Origin: Micromussa lordhowensis | Lineage: Eukaryota > Cnidaria > Anthozoa > Scleractinia > Lobophylliidae | Assembly: GCA_964020085.1 (NCBI GenBank) | Contig: OZ026596.1 | Coordinates: 31,071,522 to 31,135,521, forward strand | Direction of reading: 5' to 3' | Length of the DNA: 64,000 bases | In this document: positions 22,908 through 36,600 of the stretch, piece after piece | Layout of the letters: the number at the start of each line of letters is the position of its first letter | How positions within the stretch are numbered: position 1 is the first letter of the stretch | The notes under the pieces: generated by a model | Databases searched by the model: none | What the model saw: only the letters and a program-made list of their open reading frames with translations | Told to the model about the DNA's origin: nothing | Program-made: the position numbers and the translations under genes

Positions 22908-25900
22908 CTATTTGTTGAATAGATCTCGTATTGCCTGTCTGTGTCTGGTGAACTCGTCTTCTGGCAACGTCGCTTTTCTCATATGTTCACAGAATTGCTC
23001 CTCGGTAAATGAATTGAAGGTTTCTTTTCCTGTAAAACAAATTTTGAAATAGATAAGACGTCAAAAGTCTTCCTCCCTCCTTGCACCCGGTTATTTCTCC
23101 ATTTTGGATGAACAGCTAAGAAAGGCCTTCTTTCAGTGAGTATTAAAAAGCTTGCCTTTAGTCCATTTAGGATATGTATAGGTTAGCAGCACGGAATATC
23201 TCTTTTTTGGAAACAGCAAAAAAAAAATCAGTGCTTATGGTATTTCCAGTGCTAACAAAAATCTGTATATTGGGAACACTATAATTCATTGCAAGTGAAT
23301 ATATGAAAGATCATATATTTGAACGACACGATTGATCATCGCAGTTATACACACAGCTTAAGCAGTTGTGAAATTAAATCCTGAAAACAAATTCAGGCCT
23401 CACAATGTGACCAACTCCCAGTTGGCTTGATAGTCATGTCAAGGTCACGGATCCGAATCCCGTTCAGGCCTGAAGTTTTTTCAGGCTTTAATTTCACAAC
23501 TGCTTAAGTTGCGTATAACTGCGATGATCAATCATGTCTTCATACTATAAATTATTATAAGATAGGAACAAGCTCTCTTTTTCGGAAATGTTCGTGAAAC
23601 TACCGGTTTACTATTCCTTCCGCCCATTCAAATACAGCACGACTATCCCACAAGTTGTCACGTCAACATGACGTCATCAGATCGCGTCAGGTTGCTAAGT
23701 AACATCCGAGCAAAACCTCGCGCCTTCAGTCAATTTTTGGAGACAGGATAAAAGGTAAGGGAGTGAATACGAGTAACTTCTTACTTTCTATCAGCAAGGA
23801 ACCGGCAAACTCGTACACAGCTATAGGACGCCTCTCAGACTCGTAAGAACTCATTTGCTTTGCACCTGTTGGAGAACAATTTAAAAATAAGAAAACAACA
23901 CTAAACACTGACCAAAGGGAGTTCGTGTGAGCTGTAGTGAATTGATCCCCAGCTGTAAAGAGCATGAAACTCAACCAAACGGCCTTCCCGTCAGTTCTAC
24001 AATGTACTTGGACGCCGCCTGATGTTCGTTCAGCCGTCTCCTCTAATCAATCAATCAATTTATTAGTGTCATCGACTCATGCGTCGGAAGAGATTGTCTT
24101 CGGTATCCGAGCCACGAGCTCATGTATAAAACGCATGAGAAAAGGTCGTGCACTAAGGAGAAAGCCACCAGATGCAGGCTGACTTTGGCGTAGTGGCCGT
24201 TGAAGGTTAGCGGACCGGATTCCAGATAAACCGGTCTGAGTTCAAACAGTGGCCGGGTCAATTATGTTCTTGACAAATTGTTGGAGCAATCTGATAAAAT
24301 GCTGGCGAGTAACCCGTGATGGACTATAGCATCTCATCCGGGGTAGCAATACTCCTTATCGCTGCATGTTACAGAAACCAGGAGTCCAGTGGCCAATCAG
24401 GCCGGAGCTTATCCTGGTTCCTGTGGCATGAGACGACTAGGAGTATTTCTACTTCCCCTGGATGGGATGCTAGTCCATCGCAGGGTTACACGTACCCCAA
24501 GCATTCAATTCGCCGGTACCCTTAATTTGGGTTTATTGTCACCTTAAGACCAAGGAATCCACCAATATGAACTCCCCAGTCTAGAAAAACGTTTTTCACC
24601 ACGCATGTAGACGTTTTGAGTGACCTCGCTGTAATAAACAAACTGTTTTACCGTCGATCAGTTTCAAATGGCCATGATACTTGTATAAGTTTAGACTATC
24701 CTTACCGTGAACAGGGTTTCTTGGCCATAGGAACACTCTGAGCACCGATTGCAGATCGCTGTCTTCGTGTGTAAACCCATTCATCTGACTTCTTGGACGA
24801 CATCTTGCCCCTCGCATGATGTGGAAGTTATGAGCCACCTCTTCCTTGATTAAGTATGATGTGACTTTGTGAATTGTTCTGCAGGCGAAATACAGAGCGA
24901 CAGAAAAAATCGTCAACATCGGAGCCAATGGCTAACTCGTGAACTGCTGCTGCTTACTATACAGACAATCAGAAGTTATATGTTTATATACTTTTTTCCG
25001 CGCTTGGCGACGTTATGCGTTCATTACTTTTCCCGCCCTCGACGCCAGTTACAGGTTTCTACATTGAAATCGTAGTAGTCCATTACACAATTTACTTTGT
25101 TGTGATTGGCTAGATGCTACACCTCTGCTTACACGACACTACAATATCAGCAAAAAGAAAACAACGAAGATTTGTTCGCTTTGCGCACGAAAATTCGATA
25201 CAAAACTGTAACGTTTCGTGTTAATGCGAGAGGGATAGATTGATGTAAATGGAAAGCTCCCATTTCGCGTTTGTTGATAGAAATGGGCTGTGATGTTTAA
25301 TCAGAACTTCATTCACTCCCTATATACCATTTGGAAAATCTGTACATTGAAGATTGTGTATTTTGCTTTACATTTAAGCTTAAAACTTCACTTATTCGAA
25401 TTACCAACCTCGCGAGAGATCCAACGTTAGTTTCTGGCGCCAGCTCAAAGACAAACGCTGTTGTTTGGTAATTCTTGACTTCAAAAATGCTTTCACATAC
25501 AATATCGACCTCCTGTACATCAACGAGATACACAAAAAATTATGAAGAATACAAACAACGCTAAAGATAGGCAATTGTCTGCAATTTGTTGTTATGAGTA
25601 ACGATTATCGCAAAGGGGGTCTATCATATTCACACCTTTGCTATAATTTAACTCCTCAAGTGAAGATCCTTGGGACTAAATTGTCCCCTAGGAGGTGTCT
25701 GGTTCTAGGCAGTTCTTGTACAAGATAATTTAGTTTCATCAATTGATTTGATAATGTGAATTAACGCGTTAGCCCTTCGCTCCGACGAAGGGCTAACGCT
25801 CGAGACGTCAGCTTTCGAATCTCTTTACGATGGTCAATTCACATTATCAACTCAGTCGATAAAACCAAATTATCCCCACCGACGCAGCACCACAGTTTTT

Positions 25901-28900
25901 TAACTTACCCCCTTTAGTTCTTGTACCAGGCCGGGGTCATAACCAAGCGACTGTTTACGGGAGGTTCGACTGAACAGTACACATACATGTAATTCACAGC
26001 AGTGCATACACGTGGAGTTGGATGAAAGCAAATAAAGGAAAGAAAGGAAGCATTATAGTTGACCTGACATGAGTGTAACGCTTTTGTCCTGTTGTCTTTT
26101 GATTCTTACGAGAACTAGTATGAGTTTAGCGCTAGTGTTTTGCAGGACATGTGGGCGGGGATCTTCCCTGTAAAAAGTTCGTGTAAGAGAAGACCACAGG
26201 AGACATTCCTTTATTTACTCTCATCCTACTCGGTTACAAAGTAAGCTCCCTGTATCCCATTTACTAACCGAATTCGAGGGCCGTACCGTAAGTTAGGGAT
26301 CCTTGTTTTTTCCCAATCGATTTATTTATTTTGATTTATGAATTAAAATTCAAATCAAAGGGGGGAAAACGACGATCCCTAACTTACAGTACGAAACGAG
26401 AAGACGAGGTTAGTAAGATATTTATTACATCTTTACTGTGCGCCTGACGGGTTTGGGGACAATTTCTATTCACGCGGTACGGCTTCAAATTCCGGACGTT
26501 TCTCGAAAGCAAAAAAAGTCAATTTGAAATCGTTTTTAACTGAATCATAACTCGTTAGCAGGTTTAAATGCACAATAGAAAAAGTAAAAGAAAGCTTTGA
26601 ACTTTTACTTGTTATAAAAGTTACGAACACTTGGCGATAAATCACGAAACATTTTGGCAACAAAAACAGCTTTAAATTTTAGTGGGCCGTACAGTAGAAT
26701 ACGGCCCGGTAAATTGACCAATCACAGCGCGCGTGCTAACTGAGAGATAATAATGCTAATAAAGTTCAATATCAACTTACAGCTGTTTCAAGATAGGATG
26801 GGTACCCACTGTACCACACATGAAAATGTAAATGGTTCACCGAGGCATGCGCACACAGGCTGTTGAAACCCACGTGAAATCCTCTGCAAGGGACAAAACG
26901 ATTGGTGCAATTAGATCACGTCAAGGTAATCACAGTTCATGCAGTTTGCAACTCATAAAGACTTGTGGACCATCAAGCAGTGACCCAAATAACGGTTGTG
27001 AGAAGACAAGACAGAGTGCAACAGAAAAGTTAGAAGGGCGTGACATGGCTGTGGTTCCAAATAAAGACATTTCATACAAAATATACCGTCTCAACAAAAG
27101 TTGACAAAGTTACATGTATTTGTTGCAGTTCTTCAAGAGGCATATTACATGTATGTCACACCAACATTTTGTGTAGTGCACTATGTAACTGGCCCTTTAA
27201 ATTTGGAAAACATTCTTACTAGTATTTTAAAATTGGTCAGTTGAGTTTTGCAACTCAGTGGCAGGGGGGGGGGGGGGGGGGGACTCTTAAAGGAAGAATG
27301 ACAGGAACCAACAAAACTTGACAAAGTGTCAAATTGTGGCTATTTTAGTTCAGGAAATGAACTTTTTTTACTTAGAATAAGATACATCTAAGGGCTCAAG
27401 TTCACTTCTAAGTTTCAATTTGTTACCTGTGGTTACTTAGCATCGATGTCTCTAGAGCCAGTAACAGTGCTTCCTCAGTAAGAACCTGCATGTATTAAAA
27501 CTCACAATTTAGAAAACTTTTAAAATATCACTTTTTTTCAAAAACACTCTTTGTCTGCATGCAATTTTTATCCAAAATTACAGCTTTTTTGTTGTTGTCC
27601 GTCTCTTTTTTTCTGTCTTTTTTGGGTTCTCCGGGTTTTTTGTTTTTGTTTTTTGGGTCTTTAGTTGTATTTTGTTCTTGTTTTTTTGCTTGCTTGTTTT
27701 ATTTTTACCATAACATGGATTATCAATCTTACATATTGTACATAATTTGAAACGCAATTCAAATTAAATTACTTAAATCCTCATTTAAATTGCCAGCTAG
27801 ACTGTGTTTTATTAGTTAATGGACTCAATACAAAGGATCAGGATAGACAGTGTGATCAAAGATATTTAACTCCTTATTCTATCTTTTGTTTCATGTCTGT
27901 AAATGATGATGTCTTGTTCAATTCCAGACCACGATGAACAGAACAGAACACAATGCACAATAATTAACAATCAAAGGACAAGGTTGAGCAAAATATCATG
28001 ATTTGTCAGTGGCAAGCTAATCAATTATTTGCTGTAGCTGCAGGCTGAGGCAAATTATTGATCTGCGAGACACTGACAAATCAGAATATTTTGCGATAAC
28101 TGAGTTCAATAACTGTTTTAACATTCAATCGCCAAGTTTGTTTTCATATTTAAATCACTCTCTGACAGCTCAGGGAAGTGATCTGCCATTTTTCTCACAA
28201 GAGTGTGGTTTCAATTACACATGAGCAGAATATTATTTGCAGCAAAATCCATATAGACATTACTAGGTTCGAGCCCTGGCCAGGGACATTGTGTTCTTGG
28301 GCAAGATACTTTACTCTCACGGTGCCTCGCATGGAGACTTTACCTTTGTAACCCTTACGCATGAGCAGACTATTTGTAGGCAGGTATTTGCAGGTCACAT
28401 GGTGGGCTCTCAGCCAATGAAAAGGAAGGGAAAAATGCATCGAATGATAATGAAAAAATAATAATACCTGAGGAAGACATGAACTGACACTTGGAACCAA
28501 CAGAGAGTGTCCATATTCCATAGGACTAGCATTTATTATCATAAGATGGCAATCATCCCCCAAGGTGGCTGCCGCTGACGTGCGCATTGGACAAACTTCA
28601 AACAACACCTGTGTACAAAAATAGACAAAACATAAAGGAGATCTGTTAACATGAGAGACACTCAGTGACGTAATCTATACCTAAAACAAATTCCTACACA
28701 GTGATCTAATCCAAACAAGTGTTGAACCACCAGGTCATTGTTCCACCATTTAGCTAAATGTATCACCTGACATTCCCCTGAGAGGTAGATTTCACTGGTG
28801 TATAAAAGGTCTCAGGTTTGACTCATGCTATCAGAACTTAGATCTGGGCTGTGCAAAGCTGCCCACTCTAGAGTTGTACATGTAGTGGCTGTACCCAGAT

Positions 28901-31639
28901 TTTGTACATGCAGCTCATGTCAGTCACCTGCTCGCAGGTACATTATAAATGAATGTATAAATACATGTATTTCACTGTATTCTAGGTACGGTGTACCAAA
29001 TCCAATTGAATCATTCACAGTCAGACTATAAAGCCCAAAGAACTAGTTAAGAAGTTTAATAAAAAAAGACTAAAATTGGTTACAGGTTATACATAAGAAT
29101 TTTCTGTACCTCTCTGCTGTGTACTTTGGTGAAGTTAAATTTGTCTGGATTGAATGGTTGAGAAATACAGTTGATTGCTTCAGGCTGCCTTCGTTTGTTG
29201 AATCTCATTTCATTTAACTAGAAGAAACAATTTATTTTACATACTCAATAATTGTGACTCTCTCACACAATTTCTCGTGCTTCACGTCAGCCACATGAAT
29301 TTACTTTGAGTTTTGATTAGTTCACTGGACTTTCTGCATCTTTAATTAACCAGGAACTAGCCAGGGTAATAACCATATAATAAACTAGTCAACAATCTGG
29401 TATATGATAGATAACTGGCATATAAACAACCTTGCCGAGATTTAGGTCTGCACAGTTTCTCATTCATGTATTATTCAGAAAAGTGTTTCATCCACATTTA
29501 TAGAGCTTTGTATGGAGACACCATGTTGGTGCCCTTCTGAGGGTCACCAACATGGTGGCCGTAAAGTAACAGAAACATCTGTCATTGAGTTTTGCTATTG
29601 AAATTATTACTCTAGAGTTCCGACACATTCAAAGTAATAATTCTTCTTAGTTCTAGTGCAAGAACTGTTCAGTTAGCAAAACCTTGAGCCATAACTCCTC
29701 TTTTGACCTATACGAAAACCTGACCTATACGAAAACCTTCTTGGGCCATCATTTAATGTGAGGCAACACATAACCTTAGAACTTCAAACATCCTCTATAA
29801 CAAAATCAGGAACCCTGCCAAGCTCAAATGTTGTAAAATGCTGAGTTCTTAAAGATGATTTCCAGTCCACACTGCGCAGTCTCAGCACCCTAATGTTTAT
29901 ATATAAACATTATAAGTATTAATAAGTTCCCACTCGATGGAATGCAAATCGATGTTCCACAAACCACACACTTTATCTTTGAGACCTTTCAAATTGTTTT
30001 TTCCAACAGCTTCATTGATTTTTTTACAGCTGTGAAGTTGTTTCATCAAATGATATGGGAAAGAACGAAGCATCAAGCTTTGACCACTTCGCATCCATAA
30101 TGGCGGTTGTTTTGAAACTTTGAATTTACCTAATGTAGGTGGTTGCAAATAAGGCCCTAATTCCCTAAAGGCCCATTTACACAGGCGATTTTTGATGCAG
30201 CAACTCGATGCAATTTTTGTCGCGCTGAAGTTGCATCAAGTTTCAAACATGTTCGAAACCCCAGCGATATCGTGCCGACAAGTCGCACTGAAAATCGCAC
30301 CTGGTTTACATGCGCGATTTTGAAGTTGCAACTTTCACGCCACAAAAATTGCATCGAGTTGCCGCGCAAAAAAAACGCCTGTGTAAACGGGCCTTATATT
30401 AACAGGCAAAAGGACATGATGACGAAGATGTTGCAAAATGTTTACATTTTGTGATGTCTTACATGAAACAAAACAAAAAACGCAAACAAACTCTCGAGTG
30501 CGTGCAGTACGGACTGGAAATATTAAGAGCTAATGTTGAGCTAACCAAGTAGGCTAACCAGAGTGCCCTGTGGGCTAACTGGAATGCTACATGTAGTTAG
30601 GCTAACCAGAGTGAAATGTAGGCTAACCAGGCCTTGGGTGTTATAATTTATAAATAGCCCATACTCGTTCCCAGTGCATTAGGAGGTTGGAGCCATGGAG
30701 CCATTCCTGTATTATTACTCTCTATTTCTTAAAGTTACTGCATTGTCGTTTTCCAGCTCTAAAGCTACAGTTAGGTTGTAATTTTACCTGAATAAACAGT
30801 TGGTATTTTCCAGGCACAACTCTTCCTTCCACCTGATGTAATTTATAAGCAAAACAACCAGCATCTACAGCAGCATCCCATCTTTCTTGTAGCTCTTTGT
30901 CAAACTATACATCAACAAACATATGACCTTGAAATTTAACTTTTGGGATAAAACAACAGGGAGTGTTGGATTCCCATTATTCTGAAACTGTTATTTCTGG
31001 TATTTTTTCCTCCAAAAAGGCAAGATCTGAATACCACTCAGATGTTGTGTAGAGTTTGTAGTATTTTCATCATCAGGTAAAATATACAGAGTTAACCAAC
31101 TTGAACTTGGAATCACTGGACTCAAAGTCCATTGCCCTAGACACTGACGTTGCCACAAGAGGTGAACTGGTCATTACGGTAAAAAAAAAGTTGTAAAAGG
31201 GAAATTATTTCAATTAAGAAGGAATCACAGAATGTTAAAACTGATAAGGTGTGGTTCCAGAAAATATTTAGCACCCACCCAAGGAGGAATAGTGGAAATT
31301 CCAGGGGGGGGGGATCTCAAAAGCCAACACTTTTTTTTTCTAAAGGGAAAGTATGAATAAAAACTGGAATTTGCAGATGCATGGAGGGTTGAAGCCTGCC
31401 ATGAGAGTAGATGCATTTCTGAATAACAGAAACACCTGCAAAAAGCTACTTGTAGACTGTTGAAATCATAATTTGCAGCATTGCACTGCACTGAAACCAG
31501 CCGAGGAGTGTTAATGTACCTTGCTTAGCTCATATTCATGTTGTCTATCTTCAGTACACTGCCAGTGTCTTGGCCATTTGAAATCCTCTGATGTGTAGTA
31601 GTACTTTTGATGCTGCAATGCAAGCTTTATCGCTGACAT
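22908..31639 (-). CDS. GDPGP1: GDP-D-glucose phosphorylase 1-like, paralog B (nine exons, 348 aa)
   Basis: Exons: 31520-31639, 30788-30904, 29110-29217, 28468-28608, 27427-27485, 26781-26883, 25409-25512, 24706-24878 and 22908-23029. They join into an open frame of 1047 nt, and intron positions and phases are the same as in paralog A. Key matches are FDKELQERWDAA, PFNPDKFNFTKVH, MIINASPMEYGH, VGFNSLCAHASVNHLHFH, KEEVAHNFHIMRG and VFLWPRNPVHG. The histidine triad is His199, His201 and His203. The C-terminus SFTEEQFCEHMRKATLPEDE is nearly that of A, so the two arose by tandem duplication. The start ATG at 31639 has a good context (GCTGCCATG). A 3' splice site lies just upstream (GGTTATTAG), and a GTAAGAGT donor near 32467 could end a 5' UTR exon. 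A and B differ most in the N-terminal 20 residues and in the loop after LFEVCPM/LFELSPM. I see no disabling change in either. Confidence 0.92.
23328..23532. mobile_element. Foldback element with tRNA-like B-box interior
   Basis: The arms GATTGATCATCGCAGTTATA ... and its reverse complement are about 80 bp long and include AGCAGTTGTGAAATTAAA. Between them is GGATCCGAATCCCGTTCAGG, which resembles a Pol III B box and tRNA T-arm. It may be a SINE-like insertion bounded by inverted repeats. Intron 8 of paralog B. Confidence 0.6.
24184..24525. mobile_element. Two SINE copies in inverted arrangement
   Basis: Positions 24184-24400 carry a decayed tRNA-like head and the SINE body on the plus strand (GATGGACTATAGCATCTCAT). 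Positions 24400-24525 carry the body on the minus strand (GATGGGATGCTAGTCCATCG). Same family as 11924-12185. Intron of paralog B. Confidence 0.75.
25735..25915. mobile_element. MITE with GCTCCGACGAAGGGCTAACG core, second copy
   Basis: Contains TTAGCCCTTC, GCTCCGACGAAGGGCTAACG and the flanks TTGATAATGTGAATT and AATTCACATTATCAA as terminal-type inverted repeats. Related to 14455-14625. Intron of paralog B. Confidence 0.7.
27263..27283. repeat. Poly-G run
   Basis: About 20 consecutive G in an intron of paralog B. Runs of this kind are often mis-sized in assemblies. Confidence 0.9.
28262..28330 (+). mobile_element. SINE fragment
   Basis: Contains the B box GGTTCGAGCCCTGGCC followed by TTCTTGGGCAAGATACTTTA, the same junction as in the SINE at 11924-12185. 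The A box and 3' body are missing. Confidence 0.7.
30169..30395. mobile_element. MITE with about 55-bp TIRs (GGCCCATTTACACAGGCG)
   Basis: The left end reads AAGGCCCATTTACACAGGCG and continues to GCAACTCGATGCAATTTTTG. The right end, reverse-complemented, reads AAGGCCCGTTTACACAGGCG and also reaches CAACTCGATGCAATTTTTG. 227 bp, no coding sequence, in an intron of paralog B. Confidence 0.8.
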
Positions 31640-33009
31640 GGCAGCAGCTTGTTAAATATCTAATAACCAGTTTTTGACACTCATGTCAAAGTCTGTATCA
31701 AGCTGACTGCAACTGAAATGAAGCAATGTTCCATTTAGTAGGAGATTTAAGCCAGCAAGGCTAGAATCAAATTCTAAACATTGACGGAAAATTCTCTCTA
31801 CAAGAGTGTACCATCTCTCTACAGTGTACATGTACAATGACAACTTAAAACTCCGTCCCTAGACCTTGGGAGATACATAAACTAACGATGATTTGGGAAT
31901 AGAGATCTGGAAAGAGCCAAGGCTGATAACTATTAGTATACATGTAACAAAATCAGTGCCGCTTCTAAGAACAATCTGAATGCTGAGGATCTCCAACAGG
32001 TTTTGGGAAACAAGGGGCCATAATCATGCGATCATCATTTATTTCATGGCAACATGGGATGTTTTATAGTCTAATTTCAGATCACAGTGAGACATCTCTA
32101 ATATTAAAGGGAACTTCGGCGTAAATTCTTACAGGACTAAAGGAGAAAAAGAGAGAAAACTTCAAACTTTTAAGTTGCCTATAAGGAAGCGTGTATCAAC
32201 CCCCAGCCCCCCAATGACTGGAACTGGCTGGAATTGAAGCCCTCGATAATACAATTTTATTCCGCTACAGCGATCACTGGAGTTAAATATTCTCTAGTTC
32301 AAAAAGAAAGAAAAGCATTAATGTGGCACAAAGTTAAGTTCAATAGATCCATCAACACATAGGTCATTTGCCTTGCTAAAACTTTCCGATAAACGGGCAC
32401 GTCATAATTAACGTTGTCCATTGCACAATTAACAGGAAATCAATATAACTAGGTTCTTACTCTTACCGCGTGGCTTGTTATCCTTTATAACTGAACATAG
32501 GAGGCTACAAAGTTAGGCCGAAGATGAGGTGTTCAAGTGGATATTATTTCTACAAAAAAAGACGTTCGATTACCAGTTACCGGCGCTACCAAGACATCTC
32601 TGCCGACATTTTTGTTTTCCTTCTGCACGGTTACTAAGCTCTACAGTAGTACGTCATGTATGCTTTAATTTATATGCCTTGATTAGCTGCCTCGTCCTCA
32701 GGCCTTCCTCCTTGCTCTCTGCTCTGACACTTGCAAAAGCATCAAGCCATTTATTCCCTAATTTTCTGCCCTTTGATGACAAAATTTACAATGCCGACTG
32801 GGCACAAGGCAAGCCAAGATAAATTATTCCAAACAAATCCAGGTTTTGCCATAGTCAACAATCTATGGCCAGCGCAAGCCGAGGCACACTTGTACCTTTG
32901 AAAGTTTAACATTGCAGTCGAATAATCCCCAATAGTCTTGAATCAGACCTCTCAGGTATCACGACGAGACAGACAAATCTCACGATAAATAGAGGCGCAA
33001 GCTTAAAGA
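31640..33009. other. Upstream region of paralog B, no other gene seen
   Basis: Probable 5' flank of paralog B. A minus-strand GTAAGAGT donor near 32467, preceded by GC-richer sequence, could be the end of a non-coding first exon. TATA-like TTATAAAGG lies nearby on the minus strand. No domain is recognised in the open frames here. Confidence 0.4.
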
Positions 33010-33610
<601 letters not shown>

Positions 33611-36600
33611 TCAAATAATGCCATTTTTGGATTGCTTAGATGAGTTTCTTGCGCCAATCCTGTGGAAATCCATTAGATTTCACAACCCAAGCTGTTCAGT
33701 TCTTCATCCGTCTGTACTCTGGAAACATAGTCCACGACGGACTGTCGTCCATGACCACATACTGTGTTTACTTGGTTTTGTCTTCCGGTCGATCAATCTC
33801 CAGAGTTTTACTGAAATCTCCAGATTTTCTTTACATCCGTCTCCAGATTTTCGGTGTTTTGAGGTTGAGAGGTCTGTTAAATATCTATGGCATGTACGTT
33901 GTTGTGGGTCATTTTGCCTTACACGAAAGACCGTGTTTGCCCACATTTCCAAACAACGAGAAGAGAGTTGAAAATACCACGCGCAGCGGAGTATTTTTGA
34001 CGATTCGAGGTGTTTGGAAATGTGGTCAAACACTGTCTTGAGTGTTTGATATATCTTCTCAATTGAAACTGAAACTAAGGAGAAAACGGAGAAATAAGGC
34101 TGTATGGTAATTAAGATCAGACATCCAAACACCCGGTCACAGTCATGATATGCTTTAAACTTGATGAATTATTAATGTGGTTGAGAAGTATCGTTCAATG
34201 CATGCTTCCTTGAAAACTCAGCGGTGAGTGGAGTCCTAGCGATGATTGTTGGGAATCCCCAAACAAAAAGCATGAGATGACAAAATTGTCCAGACTATAC
34301 GCAGATGATTAAGGACGAAAAATATCGCACCCTGTATATCGCGACAATAAAGTAGTTTTGAACAGAAGTATTGACCCTTTCAGGACAAAAGAAAAGTTCC
34401 TCACCCAGTCCCCGCGTGGCAATCATCCGTAAAAAGCCGCGCAAGGCGAGGGAACAGGAACTAGGGCATACAAGACCATGCAACGAAACACCCGGAGAAA
34501 TAAATTTTAAATTCCTGGTACGTGATACCCTGGGCGGTAATTCATCCTTCGTTGATAATGCTTCGTTAAACATGATGTCAAGTTACTATTGTACAAATTG
34601 AACATGGTTAATTACGACCTAAAGTTTGTTTACCTTTGGAATAAATAAGGAATGGCCTGTTCTAGAATTTTCCAATTTTCTGCGGTGGCTCTGTTTAGTA
34701 GTGGCGCAAAAACATATACTGATACATACAAGGACTTGATTAATTCAGCTAAACCAGTGTGTTGTGGTTTGTATGGTAACTGCTTCAATTTTCTATAGTG
34801 ATTAGACAAATAGTTTCTCCTTGCATTTCTTACGGCCGTCGATCCTTTTGGTCAGCAGCTTCCGACTACAAGTTACGAGAATGGAGAAAAGTTACTATTT
34901 TGGAAGCGAGCAAAATAGAAAGCCACAGAAATAAAGTAAAATGTTTTTGACGGTCGAACCACTAACGTAACGTTTATTATTTAAACTGGCCGAATAGATG
35001 TAATTATCTTATTTCGGTAGAGAGATGAAATTACATAATATTGATACAAGAAGAACACTTGCTTTTATGTAAATACAAACTTGAATATTCAATTGCAGTG
35101 TATTTTCTTAGTTACTGAATGAATAATTGTATGTCTTCAAGAAAATATGAAATTATTAATCGTGCAGGCAAAAACGCCAGAAGGTGCACGATTTAATGAA
35201 AATTAAAAAAAAAAAACATTTCCGCAAACCTACTCCGCGAACTGACGATAATTTTTTTACCAAACTCGAAAACTTGTACAGATCATTGTATTAAAAGTAG
35301 AAACTTTGTCGTGTTAGGTCTTGATCGATAGAGTTTTAAATAAAGAACAACCGCAAAAGTTCTAAATACTGAAACTTGTTCCAGTATAGATGTATGTCAC
35401 AGTCAGCTGGCGGGCGACGAGCCAAACTGCAAAACTTCGAATGACACTATTTATTTACCTGCCGCCAGCACCACCAGACAGAAGTTTGCAGTATTATCAT
35501 AGACGAAATAGCTTGGCTTGTAAAACCGTTTTCTCAGAAAAACTGCGAAATTAAGATTTCCAGCTTCAGTGACCAAGAAAGTCCTTGGTAATGAATGTTT
35601 GAGAAACCGCCGTTGAATAAGTCATCATTTCGGACTGAGAGGTGGTTAATGAAAATGTAAATAACTTGGCTCCACGCCATGCGGGTCCTTTAAAGTTCAT
35701 ATTAAACCCTTTCCTCTGCAGAGGAAATGTTACGATACGTCTCGCTTTTGTGGCTAGTGCGTTGTTCTCTCCGCTTATGTTTTATTCAATTCAAACAAAA
35801 GAGAATGAATGGCGATTGACGCAACACTGGGAAAATTAATGAGACGAAGCGCCATTGTTGTGTGTGACCACATTTACCAGGTCTGCATGTTTCGTATAAA
35901 AGGCATGCCCAACTACGCTAATGAATTCCTCCTCGCGCAAGTCGACTGGAAAACTTTATTTGCAATTGTATAAATTTGTAGCGACAACTTTACAAAGCAA
36001 ATAACGGGTTTCTTGTGGTTTAATTCTAGATTATTGCCACTTGAGAAATTGAAACTGACCGCGTAACATCTCGTATTTACAAGGACGCAGTTTACCTGCC
36101 TTAAAGTGGTGTCTCAATCGAAATTTTAATATTCGCCAATACCCTGCACCTTCGAGGAAAAACCCGCTAAAAGACGCACGCCTTTTTTCTTCGAGATTTT
36201 AACTCAAAAAAATTTCGCAACGCGCTTGGGCGCAGTCCGCTGTAAGGATCTTTTGGAATGTTCACACTTATCGGCTAATCGTTGAAAAAAAAATATTAGA
36301 GATCTATATAGAGCTGATTAATATTTACGGCGTAGATAGATTAGACGATATGTACTAATTAATTGGAAGCTATCAAAACGCACCTGTTCTGATGGCTTCA
36401 ATCCGATTGGCTGCTGAGACATTCGCTCATAACGGCTATTTAAAATCCACAAATATGCAGTGTCCGCAACAATTCTCTTGCAACATGCACGTACGTCTAT
36501 TTGGGACCGCTTGCAAATTGAATTTTACCTCTTTTCCTGGAGCGGGAATTCGGCGGCTAAAATAACGTTGATAAAAGCGATCGCCAGGGTGCAATATCAC

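Noticed and set aside
27559..27750. Small hydrophobic open frame resembling a membrane peptide
   Set aside because: It is a T-rich intronic tract; TTT and TTG codons give Phe/Leu by composition.
33618..34132. Overlapping open frames of 117-142 residues on both strands
   Set aside because: No domain, no splice-supported continuation, and frames on opposite strands cannot both be real; repeat-like DNA.
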